The position numbers and the translations under genes were made by a program. From contig JAQFVV010012394.1 in the NCBI GenBank assembly GCA_028023455.1, positions 20,790,353-20,854,352 of the forward strand: a stretch of 64,000 bases of DNA, given 5' to 3'. Shown piece after piece: positions 32,690-44,002 of this stretch. The notes beneath the pieces were generated by a model. That model was given only the letters and a program-made list of their open reading frames with translations, searched no databases and was not told the DNA's origin. Source of the DNA: Epiperipatus broadwayi (taxonomy: Eukaryota; Onychophora; Udeonychophora; Euonychophora; Peripatidae). Each line of letters opens with the position of its first letter. Position 1 is the stretch's first letter.

Positions 32690-34050
32690 TGAATGAAAGT
32701 CTTTTCAAGTTCAATCCATCTTTTTGGTTTTCTAGCCTCTCTTCTCCACATCATCCTGGCACACTTTTATATTTCATCCATCCATCTCACATGTGGTCTC
32801 TTTCTGGGTCTTTTACAATCTCTTGGAATCCAGTTTAAGATTTTAATTATCCATCTATTATCATCTCTTTTGGTAATATGTCCAGATCAACTCCACTTCA
32901 GTCTTTTAATTCTTTCAATGATGTTAGTAATACCTATTTTTTCTCTTACCCATCTACAGCATTGCATATTGATCTCTTATTCCTAATATACTTCTTTGAG
33001 CAATCTGAAGACTCTGTATTGCTTTTTCTATTAAGTGTCCAATCTCAGATCCATAAATAAGAAGTGGTAAAACATATTTATTAAAAACCTTCTTTTTCAA
33101 ACACATAGGCATATTTTCTTTTAATATTAAAGTTATTTCTACTAAAAGCACAAGTATGACTAATTTTATCCATTATGTTTCTATCTGTAGTAATAAGCTG
33201 ACCAAGGTAGTTTTACTAGTTAACTTTTTCTAACTCATCATAATCAATCTTTATTTTAATCTTTTGCAAAAATCCATTGAACATTATTTTAGTCTTTTTA
33301 ACATTTACCTTTAGCCCTACTTTCTTACTTTTATCTGATAACATTTCCTGAAGCTCTGAAGCAATATTTGCAAAAACAAATACATTATCTTCAAAATCTA
33401 AATGACTTAAATAATCTCCATTTACTTTTTTAGCTTCCCATCTTAATCCACAAAATACTTCTTTCAGCACTGCTATAAAAAGTTTTGGAGATATGGAGTC
33501 AATTATCTGACACCCTTCTCAATGCTAACCTTCCTAGTATCATTATGCAATCTCATTATTTCTGTTGCATTTTTATAAATATTCTTCAGAATATGATAAT
33601 ATCCTGGATCTACACTTTGATGATCCAATGAAGAAAACACATATTCATTGATCCTTTCCATAAATTCTCTCAATACTTGAATATGATCTACTGTACTAAA
33701 ATCACTTTTGCTTTTTTTTTGGTTGGTTGAAATTCAATGTTCTCTGTAGACAAATTGTTATTATCCTGGTAAAAATTTTAACTGATAAACGACTGATAGG
33801 TTTGTAATTTTGAATGTCTTCTTTATCACCTTTTTAAAATATTAATATTAATATTGCATTCTCCCAATCATTTGGTACATCTTTATTATTTAAACATTTC
33901 ATATATAACTTTGACAAAAAAAATTCTATTTATTCAACTGCTTCTTTTAATATATCTATTATAATTCCATCATAGTCTGGAGTTTTTTCATTCTTCATAG
34001 ACTTAATTGCATGACTCACTTTTTCATTTAAAATCCTGAGCAATTCAGAA
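32690..34050 (-). pseudogene. RTE reverse transcriptase and C-terminal domain
   Basis: The region at 33216-33470 reads LSHLDFEDNVFVFAN, where active RTEs have F-A-D-D. The second catalytic Asp is replaced, so the active site is dead. It is followed by KVGLKVNVKKTKIMF, a typical RT motif D, and IDYDELEKVN. At 32954-33151 comes NKYVLPLLIYGSEIG, the conserved tail motif. The finger region near 33780 and the motif A region near 33640 are damaged. Confidence 0.8.
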
Positions 34051-34065
34051 TATATAATAGATGTA

Positions 34066-34358
34066 GGAAGTCATCATCATTATCATCATCATCATCAACC
34101 ATTATCAATCCACTGCAGAATAAAGGTCTCTCCAAGTTCAATCCATCTTCTCAGATCTTTAGTTTCTCTTCTCCACATCACCCCTGCACACTTTCTTATT
34201 TCATCCATCCATCTGACATGTGATCTCTTTCTGGATCTCTTACAATCTCTTGGAATCCAGTTTAAGATTTCAATTGTCCATCTATTACCATTTCTTCTAG
34301 AAATATGTTCAGCACAACTCCACTTCATTTAATTTTTTCAATGAGGTCAGTACTTACT
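34066..34358 (-). mobile_element. RTE 3'-end copy nested in the RTE element
   Basis: A severely 5'-truncated copy with the C-terminal frame (34095-34328; NRWTIEILNWIPRDCKRSRK near the middle) and a TCATCATCATTATCATCATC-type tail at its left. Compared with the parallel copy at 46350-46380 it splits the host between GGAAG and TACTT. It shows that RTE was active after the larger copy had inserted. Confidence 0.75.
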
Positions 34359-34799
34359 TTTTATTACTATATAATTCTTGATAGAACTCTTCTACCCAAT
34401 TTATAATGTCATTTCTTTTTAATAATAGTTCCATCTTTTTTCTTATTGCAGATATGTTTCCTACCAATATCAAAATGTTCTACACTCTTGAGACTTTTAT
34501 TCTTTTCTACAGCTTTCCTTGCTAGTTCACAATTATACTTTTTTATATCATTATCAATTAATTTCCACACCATTTTACAAAATTAGAGATATTTAATCTT
34601 TCTTAATGCATCATTTTATATATCTTCATATTCCTTCTTTTCTTCATAAATTTTCTAGTCTCAGAAATTTTTGCAGTTTTTAAAAGTGTATCAGTTATTT
34701 TTCCTATTATTTTCATTCAAATCTAAATCAAGTTCAAAATCTACTAATACTTGAAAATGATTTGCAAGTTCAAATTTAAATTCATTGGGATGTTTCTGA

Positions 34800-35510
34800 A
34801 GATTAGGAATATCAACTGTGAATATTGTTTTTCTTAATAATTTTTGTCTCTCTAGTTTTGCATTAACACGTATCTTACATCTTACTAATCGATGATCACT
34901 TCCTGTGTTAAATTTATTAAGAACATTACAGTCTTGAAATAGTGTATTTTTGGTTAGTCAAAATATAATCCAATTCTGATGTACCTTCATTTGGATGCTT
35001 CCATGTCCATTTCCTTTTAACATTTGTCTCAAAAAAATAATTCATAATATAAAGTTTTTCTTTTTCTGCAAATTCCACAAGTCTATGTCCTTTCTTATTT
35101 CTATTACTATAACCAAATTTACTTATAGAAATTTGTTTACCAGTTCTAGCATTAAAGTCTCCCACAATAATTTTAAAATGTTGTTTAGTCTGATCATATA
35201 AAAGTCTTCTACTACTTCATCATTATGAGATCTTGTTAGGGCATAAATCTGAATTATTTGTATTCCACTCTGTTTGATATACCATCAATATTCACAATGT
35301 TGTTCTTCCACTTTCTATTTATAATGAATCCTACTTCACTTCTACTTCCAATATTTGTGTTTTTGTAGTAGAGTACATGTCCACTTTTTAAATCAATTAT
35401 CTCTTCACCTTTTCTTCTAACTTCACAAAGTCCAATAATGTCCCCTTTAATATAAGACAGTTTTTCTTCCAATTCTTACAATCTTCCTTCAATTTAAAGT
35501 GATCTATAGT
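34800..35510 (-). pseudogene. RTE apurinic-type endonuclease domain
   Basis: The frame at 35254-35472 contains IIGLCEVRRKGEE, including the catalytic Glu region, then GFIINRKWKNNI. The frame at 34926-35165 begins MGDFNARTGKQ (GDFNA is the conserved Asp/Asn motif), then FGYSNRNKKGHRLVEFAEKE and WTWKHPNEGTSELDYIL. The order and motifs are those of RTE/BovB endonucleases. A frame break lies between the two pieces. Confidence 0.85.
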
Positions 35511-35515
35511 TGTAA

Positions 35516-36105
35516 GTACTAAATAAAAAGTCATCATCAAATGGCAGCCTGGGTTCATTATCAGGGGATTCTTAGAACCCTCTGCCTTTGGCCATCAACC
35601 GCTGTCTTGTCTGATGACTTTACAATCTCCTGGGGATAAGGCAATGACTTATTTTTATCTGTCATAATTATGTATATTGATTAGAACATTTTTTTTCATT
35701 CACATACACATTCATTTTGCCTTATCAGGCAATTGAGAAAAAAGACCATGATGTCTCTTGATCTTAAACTTAGATGTAGAAAGCCAATAAACTCACCACA
35801 CTGGCTAATGTGTATTGGTGAGCAGCCATCATGTTTATATACTATATAAATAATAAAATAGTAATAATAGCTGCAATGACAAGAACAGTGGACATTAGGA
35901 ATTTGCCCTACTCAGTTCCTCTAGTCCCTCCAAAAGGAATCAAAAGATGTCCTTTCAGTTGACATCAAATTCTTTTCTGCAGTCATCAGGTAAGTAACAC
36001 TATAAAAATAAAACAGATGAATATGACTTATGGTTTCATGATTAGTTGTCATCTGATATTTTTATATAGTTATTGTTTATAAAAATAAATAATTGAATCG
36101 TTGAT
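35516..36105. other. probable RTE 5' region and plain DNA
   Basis: Just upstream of the RTE endonuclease on the minus strand is a GC-richer patch (about 35540-35650) that may be RTE 5' UTR. The rest is AT-rich with no feature recognised. Confidence 0.4.
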
Positions 36106-36109
36106 TGCT

Positions 36110-37075
36110 TTTGGATGTTTATAAAAGTTTGAGACCAGAAGTATCACAATTGGATCATGAACCATAAATCTTAAACTCCAGATTCTGCCACTCTGTGACT
36201 GCATCAAACTATACAAAGTATATCATATGGTAAATTGCTCAGAAATTTATAAGAAGTTAAAATTGGAAGTGACAGAGCTTGATCATGACCCATTGATCTT
36301 AAATTCCAGAACTACCACTGCACCAAACCATGCAACTCCACAAATTGAGTAGTTAATTAATTGCAAGTTCATAAGAAGTTAGAGCATTGGAACTAACAGA
36401 GCTTGATAATGACTCATGGGTATTATACTCTGGAACTATAATTGCACCAAAACATGCTAGTCCAACATTTGAATGTTAACTGACTAGAAGCCCATAAGAA
36501 GTTTGAGCTTAAATAATGGAACTGAATCATAAACCATGGATTTCTAGATCCAGAATCAGCCATTCTACCATTGCACTAAACCTCACAGAATATATTTAAT
36601 GGTTTGTTAATCAGGAGTTCACACAAAAATTCAAGTACTAGAAGTCACTGAACTGGGAAACAACTATGGACCTTGAGCTCTATCATTCAACCACTATGCC
36701 AAACAAATCAAATCAAATTGAATTGACAGCTTGTAAAAAAAGTTTGAATATCAGGACCCTAATCCAAGGATTTCTTCCTTCAGACTCTGCTACTCTACTG
36801 GTATATCAATCATACAGAACATAAGTTTCATAAGAAATTTAAATACCAGATGTAATTGCAATCAGGCATGATCATAGATCTTAGTCTCCATAGTTCGTCA
36901 ATCTTCAACTGGGTCATGGCATTTGGAGTTTAAGTTTTAGAATCTGCTATTTTACCAATTGCACTAAACAACGTATGGTATATTGAATGTTTTATGGTTT
37001 AAGAGTTCATAAGAAGTTCAAGCACCGGAAGTAATAAGAGTTAGGACATGCGCAATAGACTTTCAGATTTACAAT
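36110..37075 (-). repeat. tandem array of tRNA-like SINE F units, about 121-bp period
   Basis: About eight diverged units begin near 36122, 36249, 36371, 36491, 36613, 36734, 36829 and 37010. On the minus strand each unit has a box-A-like TTTAGTGCAATGGTAGA, a middle part with paired arms, a box-B-like region near GGTTCATGATCC and the linker AACTTCTTATGAA. The 120-122 bp spacing holds for five units, then slips to 95 and 181. The units are too diverged to be functional tRNA genes. Solitary copies are at 20268 and 51725-52140. Confidence 0.65.
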
Positions 37076-37079
37076 CTTC

Positions 37080-37754
37080 CTCTCTATTAAAGACTTAACA
37101 ACATAGATTTTTCAACATATAGGTTAGATCTTTATTTCTGACATGTGTGTGTATATATATGTTTGATTCATTTATTATTTTATATGGGGGGGGGGAATAA
37201 AAAATCTTAAGAAGAAATAACAAAAATAAGTCATCCATTATTAATCTAAAATTCAACTTTAGTATTGGATAACTGTCATAAATAAGAAAAAAAAAGACGA
37301 AAACAAAAAAAGAACAACAAATAAACAACGAAATTTAAAAAATAACAATAAAGAGAATATAAAGGTTTCTATTTCTAGAAAGTCGGTTGTATTTTCCTTT
37401 TCTGAATGAAAAGTATTTGATAAAGTCAAACCTTGAGATGTTTTATTTTTAGAATATCTAAATCTGGACGCAAAAGAAATAGATTGTTTAGTAATTCTAT
37501 AACATCTATTTCCACATATAGAAAAAAAAAGAAAATGTATTGATATATATATATTTAAATATATCATACATTGAGAGTCTTGAAGATCAATTTGTTTTTA
37601 GTTGCTATCTCCATTTATTTTATTTTACATTCCCTTTGCCACACACACAACTATCTTCTTTTTTATTGCCACACACATAACTATCTTCTTTTTTAAAGAA
37701 AATGCCTGGCTCACGGTATAATGTTTTCTTGCAGAGGAAAGGGCTCTTTTACAT
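37080..37754. other. AT-rich DNA with minor repeats
   Basis: It contains a G run at about 37187-37195 and a two-copy 33-bp repeat at 37636-37697 (TGCCACACACA...TTTTTTA). No gene was recognised. Confidence 0.5.
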
Positions 37755-37770
37755 ATGATAAAAACACTTT

Positions 37771-37872
37771 TTTTTTCCATATGTCATAGCATCGGCCGGG
37801 AAGCGAACCCGCGAACCCGGGACAACTGCTTGTAAGGCTGCTGTGTTGACCACTCGATCACCAACGCTTGAC
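37771..37872 (-). mobile_element. SINE G with 16-bp TSD
   Basis: Flanked by ATGATAAAAACACTTT at 37755-37770 and 37873-37888. On the minus strand it reads GCGTTGGTGATCGAGTGGTC, anticodon arm GCCTTACAAGC, a duplicated box B (GGGTTCGCGGGTTCGC) and the tail GATGCTATGACATATGGA plus A run. Confidence 0.85.
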
Positions 37873-37888
37873 ATGATAAAAACACTTT

Positions 37889-38945
37889 AATGTTAAAAAG
37901 AATCTTATTTGCAGATGTAGATATATTGCTTTACAATTAATATAAATCAAGTCAAGAACAGTTCTCTTTGTTAAATATTTAATTTATTTTGAATCAGAAA
38001 TCGCAAAAAAATTTAAAACCTTCATGGAAATAAAATATATTTTTTTGCATTATATCTTTTATTTGTTTATTCAAATAATTTATTCAATAAAATTTCATAA
38101 ATTAATATTTGTAATATATAAATAATTGGTTATTTATTAGTATTTATAAATTACTGGAGGAAGCCCCCCCCCCCCCGCAGCCTTTGGAACCCAATTCCCT
38201 GGGGTGCGCACCACTCGACTCCAGCCTTTGGGTGGCAGTCCTGCTTCCTGTTTTCTTTTAACAAAATCTGGAACAAAGAAAATACAAGAACTTGCGGGAA
38301 AATATTTATTTATAACACTTCTCACATATATATTTAACATGCAGCACTACATTTTATTAATCAGGTTAGAGCAAGTTTACTATTAAATATAATTATTAAT
38401 AGTTTTTTTTTTTTATTATAGATGCTGTTTTTTTTTGCAAGATTAAAGGTTTTACTTTACCCACACTTAATTATCAAATCATATATATTATAATCTTATA
38501 AAAGGATTATCAAAAATGTTCTTAATAATTTATTGTTTGTTTATGAAGAGAAATTAAAGTTCTATTTTCCCCATGTTAAACAACTATGTATTAACTATTT
38601 TATAAAATACTGTACAATTTTATTTTTTCTTCTTATATATTTAATACTTACACAATACATTTTATTATTTTATTAATTGATAAAGTTTATTGTTAAATAA
38701 ATAATTATTAATATTTTTATTTTTTTTGAGAATAATGTATTTTTTACTTATTTTTCAACAACAGTTTGTTCTTTTTTATAAAAATGCCAGATAGGTAAAA
38801 AAAAATTATCCTTTGTTAGCAAATATACATCCGGGATTTTTAGTTAAATGTGTCACTTGTTTTTATTTCCATTACATAAAATCATCACTTATGATTATAA
38901 ATATATGGCAGATAAATATAAATTTATGTGTACATTTCTATTACT
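37889..38945. other. AT-rich DNA with a C13 run
   Basis: A run of 13 C lies at 38164-38176. A diverged direct repeat (TATTAAT..AATTATTAATA) occurs around 38350-38400 and 38670-38720. No gene was seen. Confidence 0.5.
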
Positions 38946-38949
38946 ATTT

Positions 38950-39430
38950 AAATACCAGTATAGTAAATATAGGGAATTTGAACTCAGAATTTCAAGCACC
39001 CACTGATTATTCACACTATCTCATACAGCTGATATACATGACCACACACATGTAGAAAAGATAAATAATCACCAATATATGTATTTCATGCTAAACCAGC
39101 ACTCATCAGTTGGTCCAGATTATCATCTCTCACACACACATATATAATCAGTGCTCAGTTTATATTAAGATAGCAAATCTTCACACTTTAATGGACAGGC
39201 TTCAATCTACTCCAACCTCCAACTTTTTCAGCCATCCATACAACTGAAAATCTGATGATGAAAACCCAAATCCCATGCTGATGCCAACATTATTACCAGT
39301 ATAGTATATATACTTAATTTAGATGTAATTAAAGGGTATTTGAACCCAGATTTTCAATCTCCCTTCAGTCATTCATTCTATTCTAATATAAATGATACAC
39401 ATGACAACATACATGTGAAAGATTATTACT
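38950..39430 (-). mobile_element. family A repeats, two minus-strand copies in tandem
   Basis: A long copy (38950 to about 39295) includes the 5' part, ribozyme and tRNA-like 3' part. A second, ribozyme-less 3' piece follows at about 39300-39430, starting with the same GATGTAATTAAAGG / TTTGAACCC sequence. The same-strand adjacency parallels 47290-47730. Confidence 0.7.
39065..39124 (-). ncRNA. hammerhead ribozyme, family A (intact, covariant stem I)
   Basis: CCAA-CUGAUGA, stem II GUGCU/AGCAU, GAAA, short stem III, AUA, UUGG. The outer stem I is AUAAUC/GAUUAU, whereas the common family form is AUGAUC/GAUCAU: a G-C pair is replaced by A-U on both sides. The paired change supports the fold. Confidence 0.8.
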
Positions 39431-39905
39431 TTACATGTGATAGTCAGTGTAGGCATACAAATTACAGTTTTGTCAAAAAAAAAAAAAGAAAGAAAACTTA
39501 GTTACATTTAAAAAGTAATAAAAGATTTTTGATTTATTTTTTGATTTTCACAAAGGCATAAATTATGTAGTCCTCAGGACTTGACAAACATGAGGCTTTA
39601 TGCCATCACATCATTTACACCCATTTAAGCCAGATCTGACTGAGTGCATTTTTAAATGAATGAAATTGCATAAATTGGAAAATCTGTCTAATATTAAATA
39701 TTACACTGGAAAGTATAAAAAAACAAACAAAGAGGCAATTGATTTAAAAAATAGAAATGTACTTTATTATAAAGATAGAAATATTGGAAGAAAAAGTGAA
39801 ATGAAATTCATTATAAATATAAAATGAAAGAATAACATTATGAAGATTGATGCTATATCAGAGAGAAAGAGAGAGAGAGAGTGGTAAAGTTAATGTTTTT
39901 CTGAA
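39431..39905. other. AT-rich DNA with a GA microsatellite
   Basis: (GA)n lies at about 39858-39882. There is nothing else to name. Confidence 0.5.
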
Positions 39906-39912
39906 GGTTTGT

Positions 39913-40325
39913 GATAATGGTGTATTTCCATCATCTAATATGTGTGTTGAATGTCTTTAGAAAAGTTTAATTTTTATTTAAATATTCCAAATGCATTCAA
40001 CTGTTAGTGATATCACAGCAAACAGGTTAGTATATGCACAATGTTTTGAGAGGTATTTTTCTTCCCTTTACTTCAGGTGTTGCTGGCCTGACCAGTGGCA
40101 GTACTAGCATGGGATTCAAACCTGGGTCCTTAAAATTCTTGATTATTGAATTTTAAAGTAACGCTCGAACCTCTCGAAACATTGTGCATATACTAACCTG
40201 TTTAATGTGATATTACTAACAGTTGAATGCAATTGGAATATTTAAATAAAATTAAACTTTTCTAAAGACATTCAACACACATATAAGATGATGGAAATAG
40301 TCCAATATAAAAATACAGCTGGTAA
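39913..40325. mobile_element. repeat D (PLE 3' end with tRNA-like part), head-to-head inverted dimer
   Basis: The minus part (39913-40175) contains, on its sense strand, GGTTCGAGCG, box B GGTTTGAATCCC, GGCCAGCAACACCTGAAG and the 3' end with CTAACAGTTGAATGCA. The plus part (about 40175-40325) repeats only the 3' end from TCTCGAAACATTGTG. Its 3' ends are outward. Related sequence ends the PLE copies at 60515-60940 and 61740-62420. Confidence 0.7.
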
Positions 40326-41617
40326 AACTAATCATTCACTGTAAAGGAAGATAGCAAATGCAGATAATTTAGGTTTATGCCCCCACAAATTATCATTGTG
40401 GTAAAGAAACAGAGGATTTTTACAGGATTTTGATGAGACCAAACATGATTTTAAAATTGTCATAGAAAATTTTTATAGCAGAATTAAAAAAGGACTAAAA
40501 GATAAAGGAGTTGTGAGTAAATTTATATATAAATATGCAACTGAGAGAAAAAATAAACTTATAAAATTTGGGGGGAAAAAAAAAAGCTAATTATAAAAAA
40601 ATCCAAAATCAAAATAAATATGAAAGCATACAAATATAAACAAAATTAGCTTATTTTTGACTAACATATATATATATATATGAGAAAGGGATTTTCTTAA
40701 AACACTCAACTCAGGATGTGATCATTGATTACTGAAATACAAAATATGTAGCAACACAAAGCTGCAAAGACGAGCTGTTACAATAGAAAGTTTTAGAAAT
40801 ATTTCAATGAATTTAAGCTAGAATTTACAAATCAATTTAAAACATTGAAAGACTCGATGTTGGCTCAGACATGACTGAATTCTATAACATAATAACTTGT
40901 CAGCTATATAAAGCAACAATTCATAGGTAAATTTTCAACTGGGATAAGGCAAGGCATATATGAAAAAACATATTAAAAATATTTTTAAATGATTTATTCA
41001 GAAGAATTGGATATATAGAATTCTGTGAAATGATAAAAAAAGAGCTAATAATGATATAAGAAAATAAAGTTGAGTATTAGCAACAAAATCTTCAATGTAT
41101 TGGAAAGTAGTTATGTCAGCAATAAAAAGGAAAAGAAAAACCACACTATCATTAAAGTGAGATATAATACCATGAAAAGTTCTGCAAAGAAGTATATACT
41201 AACAAAAAACAATGACAACAACACAAACAAATCTCTCTAATATATTTTTTAAATAAAAAGATGAAACACATGTTTAATCTCAAGTCCTTACTGATAAAGA
41301 TAAAATCCAGTACCTGATTGAGAATGGAAATTAAATTGTAATATAACCCAGTAACTACTGATTATTTAAGCTTACAATACATAACATTATAATAGAGAAA
41401 GCAGTTCTATTGTTTACTATGCAAATTGAAAAAAATCAGATGATGTAGTGTTACCATATCTTAAAAAATAGAGAAATTGTTCATAAAAATTATACCAAAT
41501 GCCTAAATGACAAAGGCATATTAGATTATTAAAAAAATGCAATGGTGATATTAACATGTAAAAAAATGTGAAAAATATTACAGCCTTATCAATTTTCTAG
41601 CAATTATAAACAAAATA

Positions 41618-41960
41618 TTATATGATCACCATTCTTCATGCTTTTGCAAGCTGTTTTTCACAGAGGCAAAACTCTCCATACAGTAGCGCCACTCAGCACA
41701 ATCCAGAGTAATCAATGGATGCAGGGAGGTTTGTGCATAAAATCCCTATTTAGTGCCTACTCATTCAATATTCCCAGACTAGTTTCTAGCTTGGGGAGGG
41801 TTGCATTAAATCCTAAGATTTAGGTGCAGTGTTCTCAAATACAGGGCTCCTCACTGATGAAAGCCACAAGCTAGAAACTAGTCTGGGGATATTGGATGAG
41901 TAGGCACTAGATAGAGATTTTTTGAGTGGCACTACTGTTTGGAGAGTTTTGCCTCTGTGT
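41618..41960. mobile_element. family B inverted dimer inside RTE, with 12-bp TSD
   Basis: The minus part (41618 to about 41795) and plus part (about 41800-41960) are head-to-head. ATAAACAAAATA flanks the unit at 41606-41617 and 41961-41972. The unit interrupts RTE reverse transcriptase sequence, so it is younger than that copy. The left end reaches ATATGATCACC and the right ends at CCTCTGTG, so the two halves stop at different points of the monomer. Confidence 0.8.
41838..41897 (+). ncRNA. hammerhead ribozyme, family B (intact core, outer stem I lost)
   Basis: CUGAUGA, stem II AGC/GCU with loop CACAA, GAAA, ACUAGU, GUC and inner stem I UCCUCA/UGGGGA are present. The outer strand AUCCAA has changed to AAUACA, so it no longer pairs with UUGGAU. 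Confidence 0.65.
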
Positions 41961-43640
41961 ATAAACAAAATACAGTACCACCTTCTTTTTTGCATTTTGT
42001 GCAGCATTTATCAGATATCGTTTCCCTATCAAGGAAGGCTTGAGAAGCTAGTCTTAGCATAGTATTATTGATCCTTGATAAAAGAAACAGATTCAATAAA
42101 ATGCAGATCGTAAAATGAAAGAGAACAAAAGGGCAAAATAGTATCGTTATATTTAATTAAGCAACAAGGTGATAGAAAAGTCAGTGTCTTATAAACAAGA
42201 TTTATACTAAAATACTTGCAAACTCATCTGCAGAAAATTAAGATTCAAACAATCAAATTAATGAGCTAGATTTAAAAATGGCTATACAGTACATTGCATC
42301 TAAAATGTTACGAAAAGTTGTAGCCTCTAGTTACAGGATATATTTGAATTTACGAATTTTTTAAACATCAATAATAATACTGTTTCTTCCTTCATTATAA
42401 CTCAAATCCTGTTGAAAATTTAAATAAGCATTATTTTTACTACTTATAGTTTTATTTGTACGTGTGTGTATGTATGTATATATAATCTAATATTTTATAA
42501 ATGAAAACTTTGTTTTTAAATGAAGTTAAAATCCACAACCAAGGTGTCCCAAAGTATAACAACCAATCAATGTGATCAGGCTGAAAACACTAGTAGAACC
42601 TAACGAAAAAATATCGGTTTTTAATTAGTACTCAAGATATTATATACGAGTTTGAACAACCAATCAATGTGGTCAGGCTGAAAACAATAGTATATTGTCA
42701 GCTAAAACCTAATCAAAAGATGTACTCAAGATATTATATATGAGTTTGTATCTCGAAGTATAATAGTTATCATTCTGTTTTGAATTTGTAGATTACAAAA
42801 ATGCATTTCACTCTATAAATATTACGACACTGATTAAAGATTTAAAACATCAAGACACAGACAAAAGATATTATACAATTTTGAATAATATTTTTAAAAT
42901 TGCAATAACAATGTCAAACTATTAATAAGAGTATATGTTAGGGGATTCCCTATTTTCTGCAATTTTATGAAAAACATTTTGCGCATTAAAATAGCGACCA
43001 AAAAAGGAAAATAAATTGAGATTATTTAAGTTATTTAAAATTTGCTGCTATGTGATTGTTTTTGCAAATAATGCACAAACGTCTGTAAATGCTATTGGAG
43101 TTATTAGATGAAAGCAAAAAAGAATAAAGTAAAAGGTAAATGCTTATAAAAGATTAAAGTAATATCACAATGACTTTTTATAAAAGGAGGAAGTAAATAT
43201 TATTAATATTAATCATAGAATTAAACTTAGATAAAGTACTTTGATAAAAATAACTTAATATTAAAAGAAAATGTGTCTATGTTTTGAAAAGAAAACATTT
43301 TAACAAAGGAGTTCTATAAATTCTTATATATGAATCTGAGTCTTGAATACTTAAAAGAAGAGATGTGAGGAACAACGAGGAGGGATCAAACATGAAATAC
43401 ATAAGTGGGAAATAAACAGTTATTATTGAAAGAATTAAAATCTGCAGTGGAGCTGATCTGGACAAAAGATGGGTAACTGAAGTCTAAACTGAAGCTCTAA
43501 ACTGAATTCCAAAAGATTATAAAAGACTATAAAGAGGCTATGCTTGAGATAAATGAATTAAATGTGTTCTAGAGTTGTATGGGGAAGAAATGTTATGGAT
43601 TGGAAAAACTGGATTAAGGGTTTGGAGAGAGATCTCCTTC

Positions 43641-43741
43641 CTGTTATGAATTGATCATGCTCAAAAATGATGAATATCATTGTTTTTTTTATTACTCTTG
43701 TCATGCAACAGCATATTTCTAAAGCATATTTTATCTTTTTT
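43641..43741. other. short spacer between RTE and SINE G
   Basis: T-rich, with nothing recognised. Confidence 0.5.
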
Positions 43742-43848
43742 TTTTCCATATGTCATAGCATCGGCCGGGACGCGAACCCACAACCGTCTGCAACCAACTA
43801 CTTGCTTGCATGGCAGCTGCGATACCTCTCGGCTAACAACGCAAGACG
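43742..43848 (-). mobile_element. SINE G, third copy
   Basis: Flanked by TTATCTTTTT at 43731-43740 and 43849-43858. The minus strand has the same body as 26492-26603, with anticodon-arm CATGCAAGC, box B GGGTTCGCGTCCC and the tail GATGCTATGACATATGGA plus A run. The duplication is T-rich and therefore less certain. Confidence 0.8.
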
Positions 43849-43910
43849 TTATCTTTTTTATTTTAGATAAAAAAAAAATTGTTTTTAAATTTGTGTGTGT
43901 GTGTGTGTGT

Positions 43911-44002
43911 TTTTCATATGTCAAATGCGTTGACCAGAAAGCGAACCCGGGCCAGCTGCTTGGAAGGCAGCTATGCTAGCCGCTAGGCCACCAACGGTTG
44001 AC
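43911..44002 (-). mobile_element. SINE G, copy closest to tRNA-Gly(UCC)
   Basis: Flanked by AAATTTGTGT at 43887-43896 and 44003-44012. On the minus strand it reads CGTTGGTGGCCTAGCGGCTA, then CATAGCTGCCTTCCAAGCAG and CCGGGTTCGC, which parallels a metazoan tRNA-Gly with anticodon UCC from acceptor stem to box B. The tail GACATATGA plus A run follows. A CA/GT run at 43893-43911 lies between the left TSD and the body. Confidence 0.85.

Larger units (their letters stand above)
32650..35515 (-). mobile_element. RTE-type LINE, near full length but broken, with a nested 3'-end insertion
   Basis: On the minus strand, 5' to 3': endonuclease (about 35510-34800), linker, RT (about 34050-33100) and the conserved C-terminus (to 32690), ending in a (TCA)n-type tail at 32656. 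A second RTE 3' end (34066-34358) lies inside it. Stops and frameshifts occur throughout. Plus-strand frames at 32578-33060 are shadows. Confidence 0.85.
40350..43640 (+). mobile_element. RTE-type LINE relic on the plus strand with nested insertions
   Basis: Weak endonuclease-like peptide at 40380-40620 (TERKNKLIKFG), RT finger scraps before 41606, then RT motif A FVDYKNAFHSINITTLIKDL at 42787 and a decayed motif C (VIVFANNAQ for V-FADD-Q) at about 43060. The C-terminus runs near 43440-43640 (ELIWTKDG, then EAMLEINELN). A family B dimer is inserted at 41618-41960 and a family H repeat lies at about 42365-42770. Stops are frequent. It is the most decayed of the RTE copies. Confidence 0.65.

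Noticed and set aside
36110-37075. CRISPR array
   Set aside because: Units are about 121 bp, diverged over their whole length and tRNA-like, without the short identical repeats and unique spacers of CRISPR. The genome is eukaryotic.
43911-44002. A functional tRNA-Gly gene
   Set aside because: The T-arm and acceptor 3' strand are mutated, and it carries the SINE G tail and a TSD.
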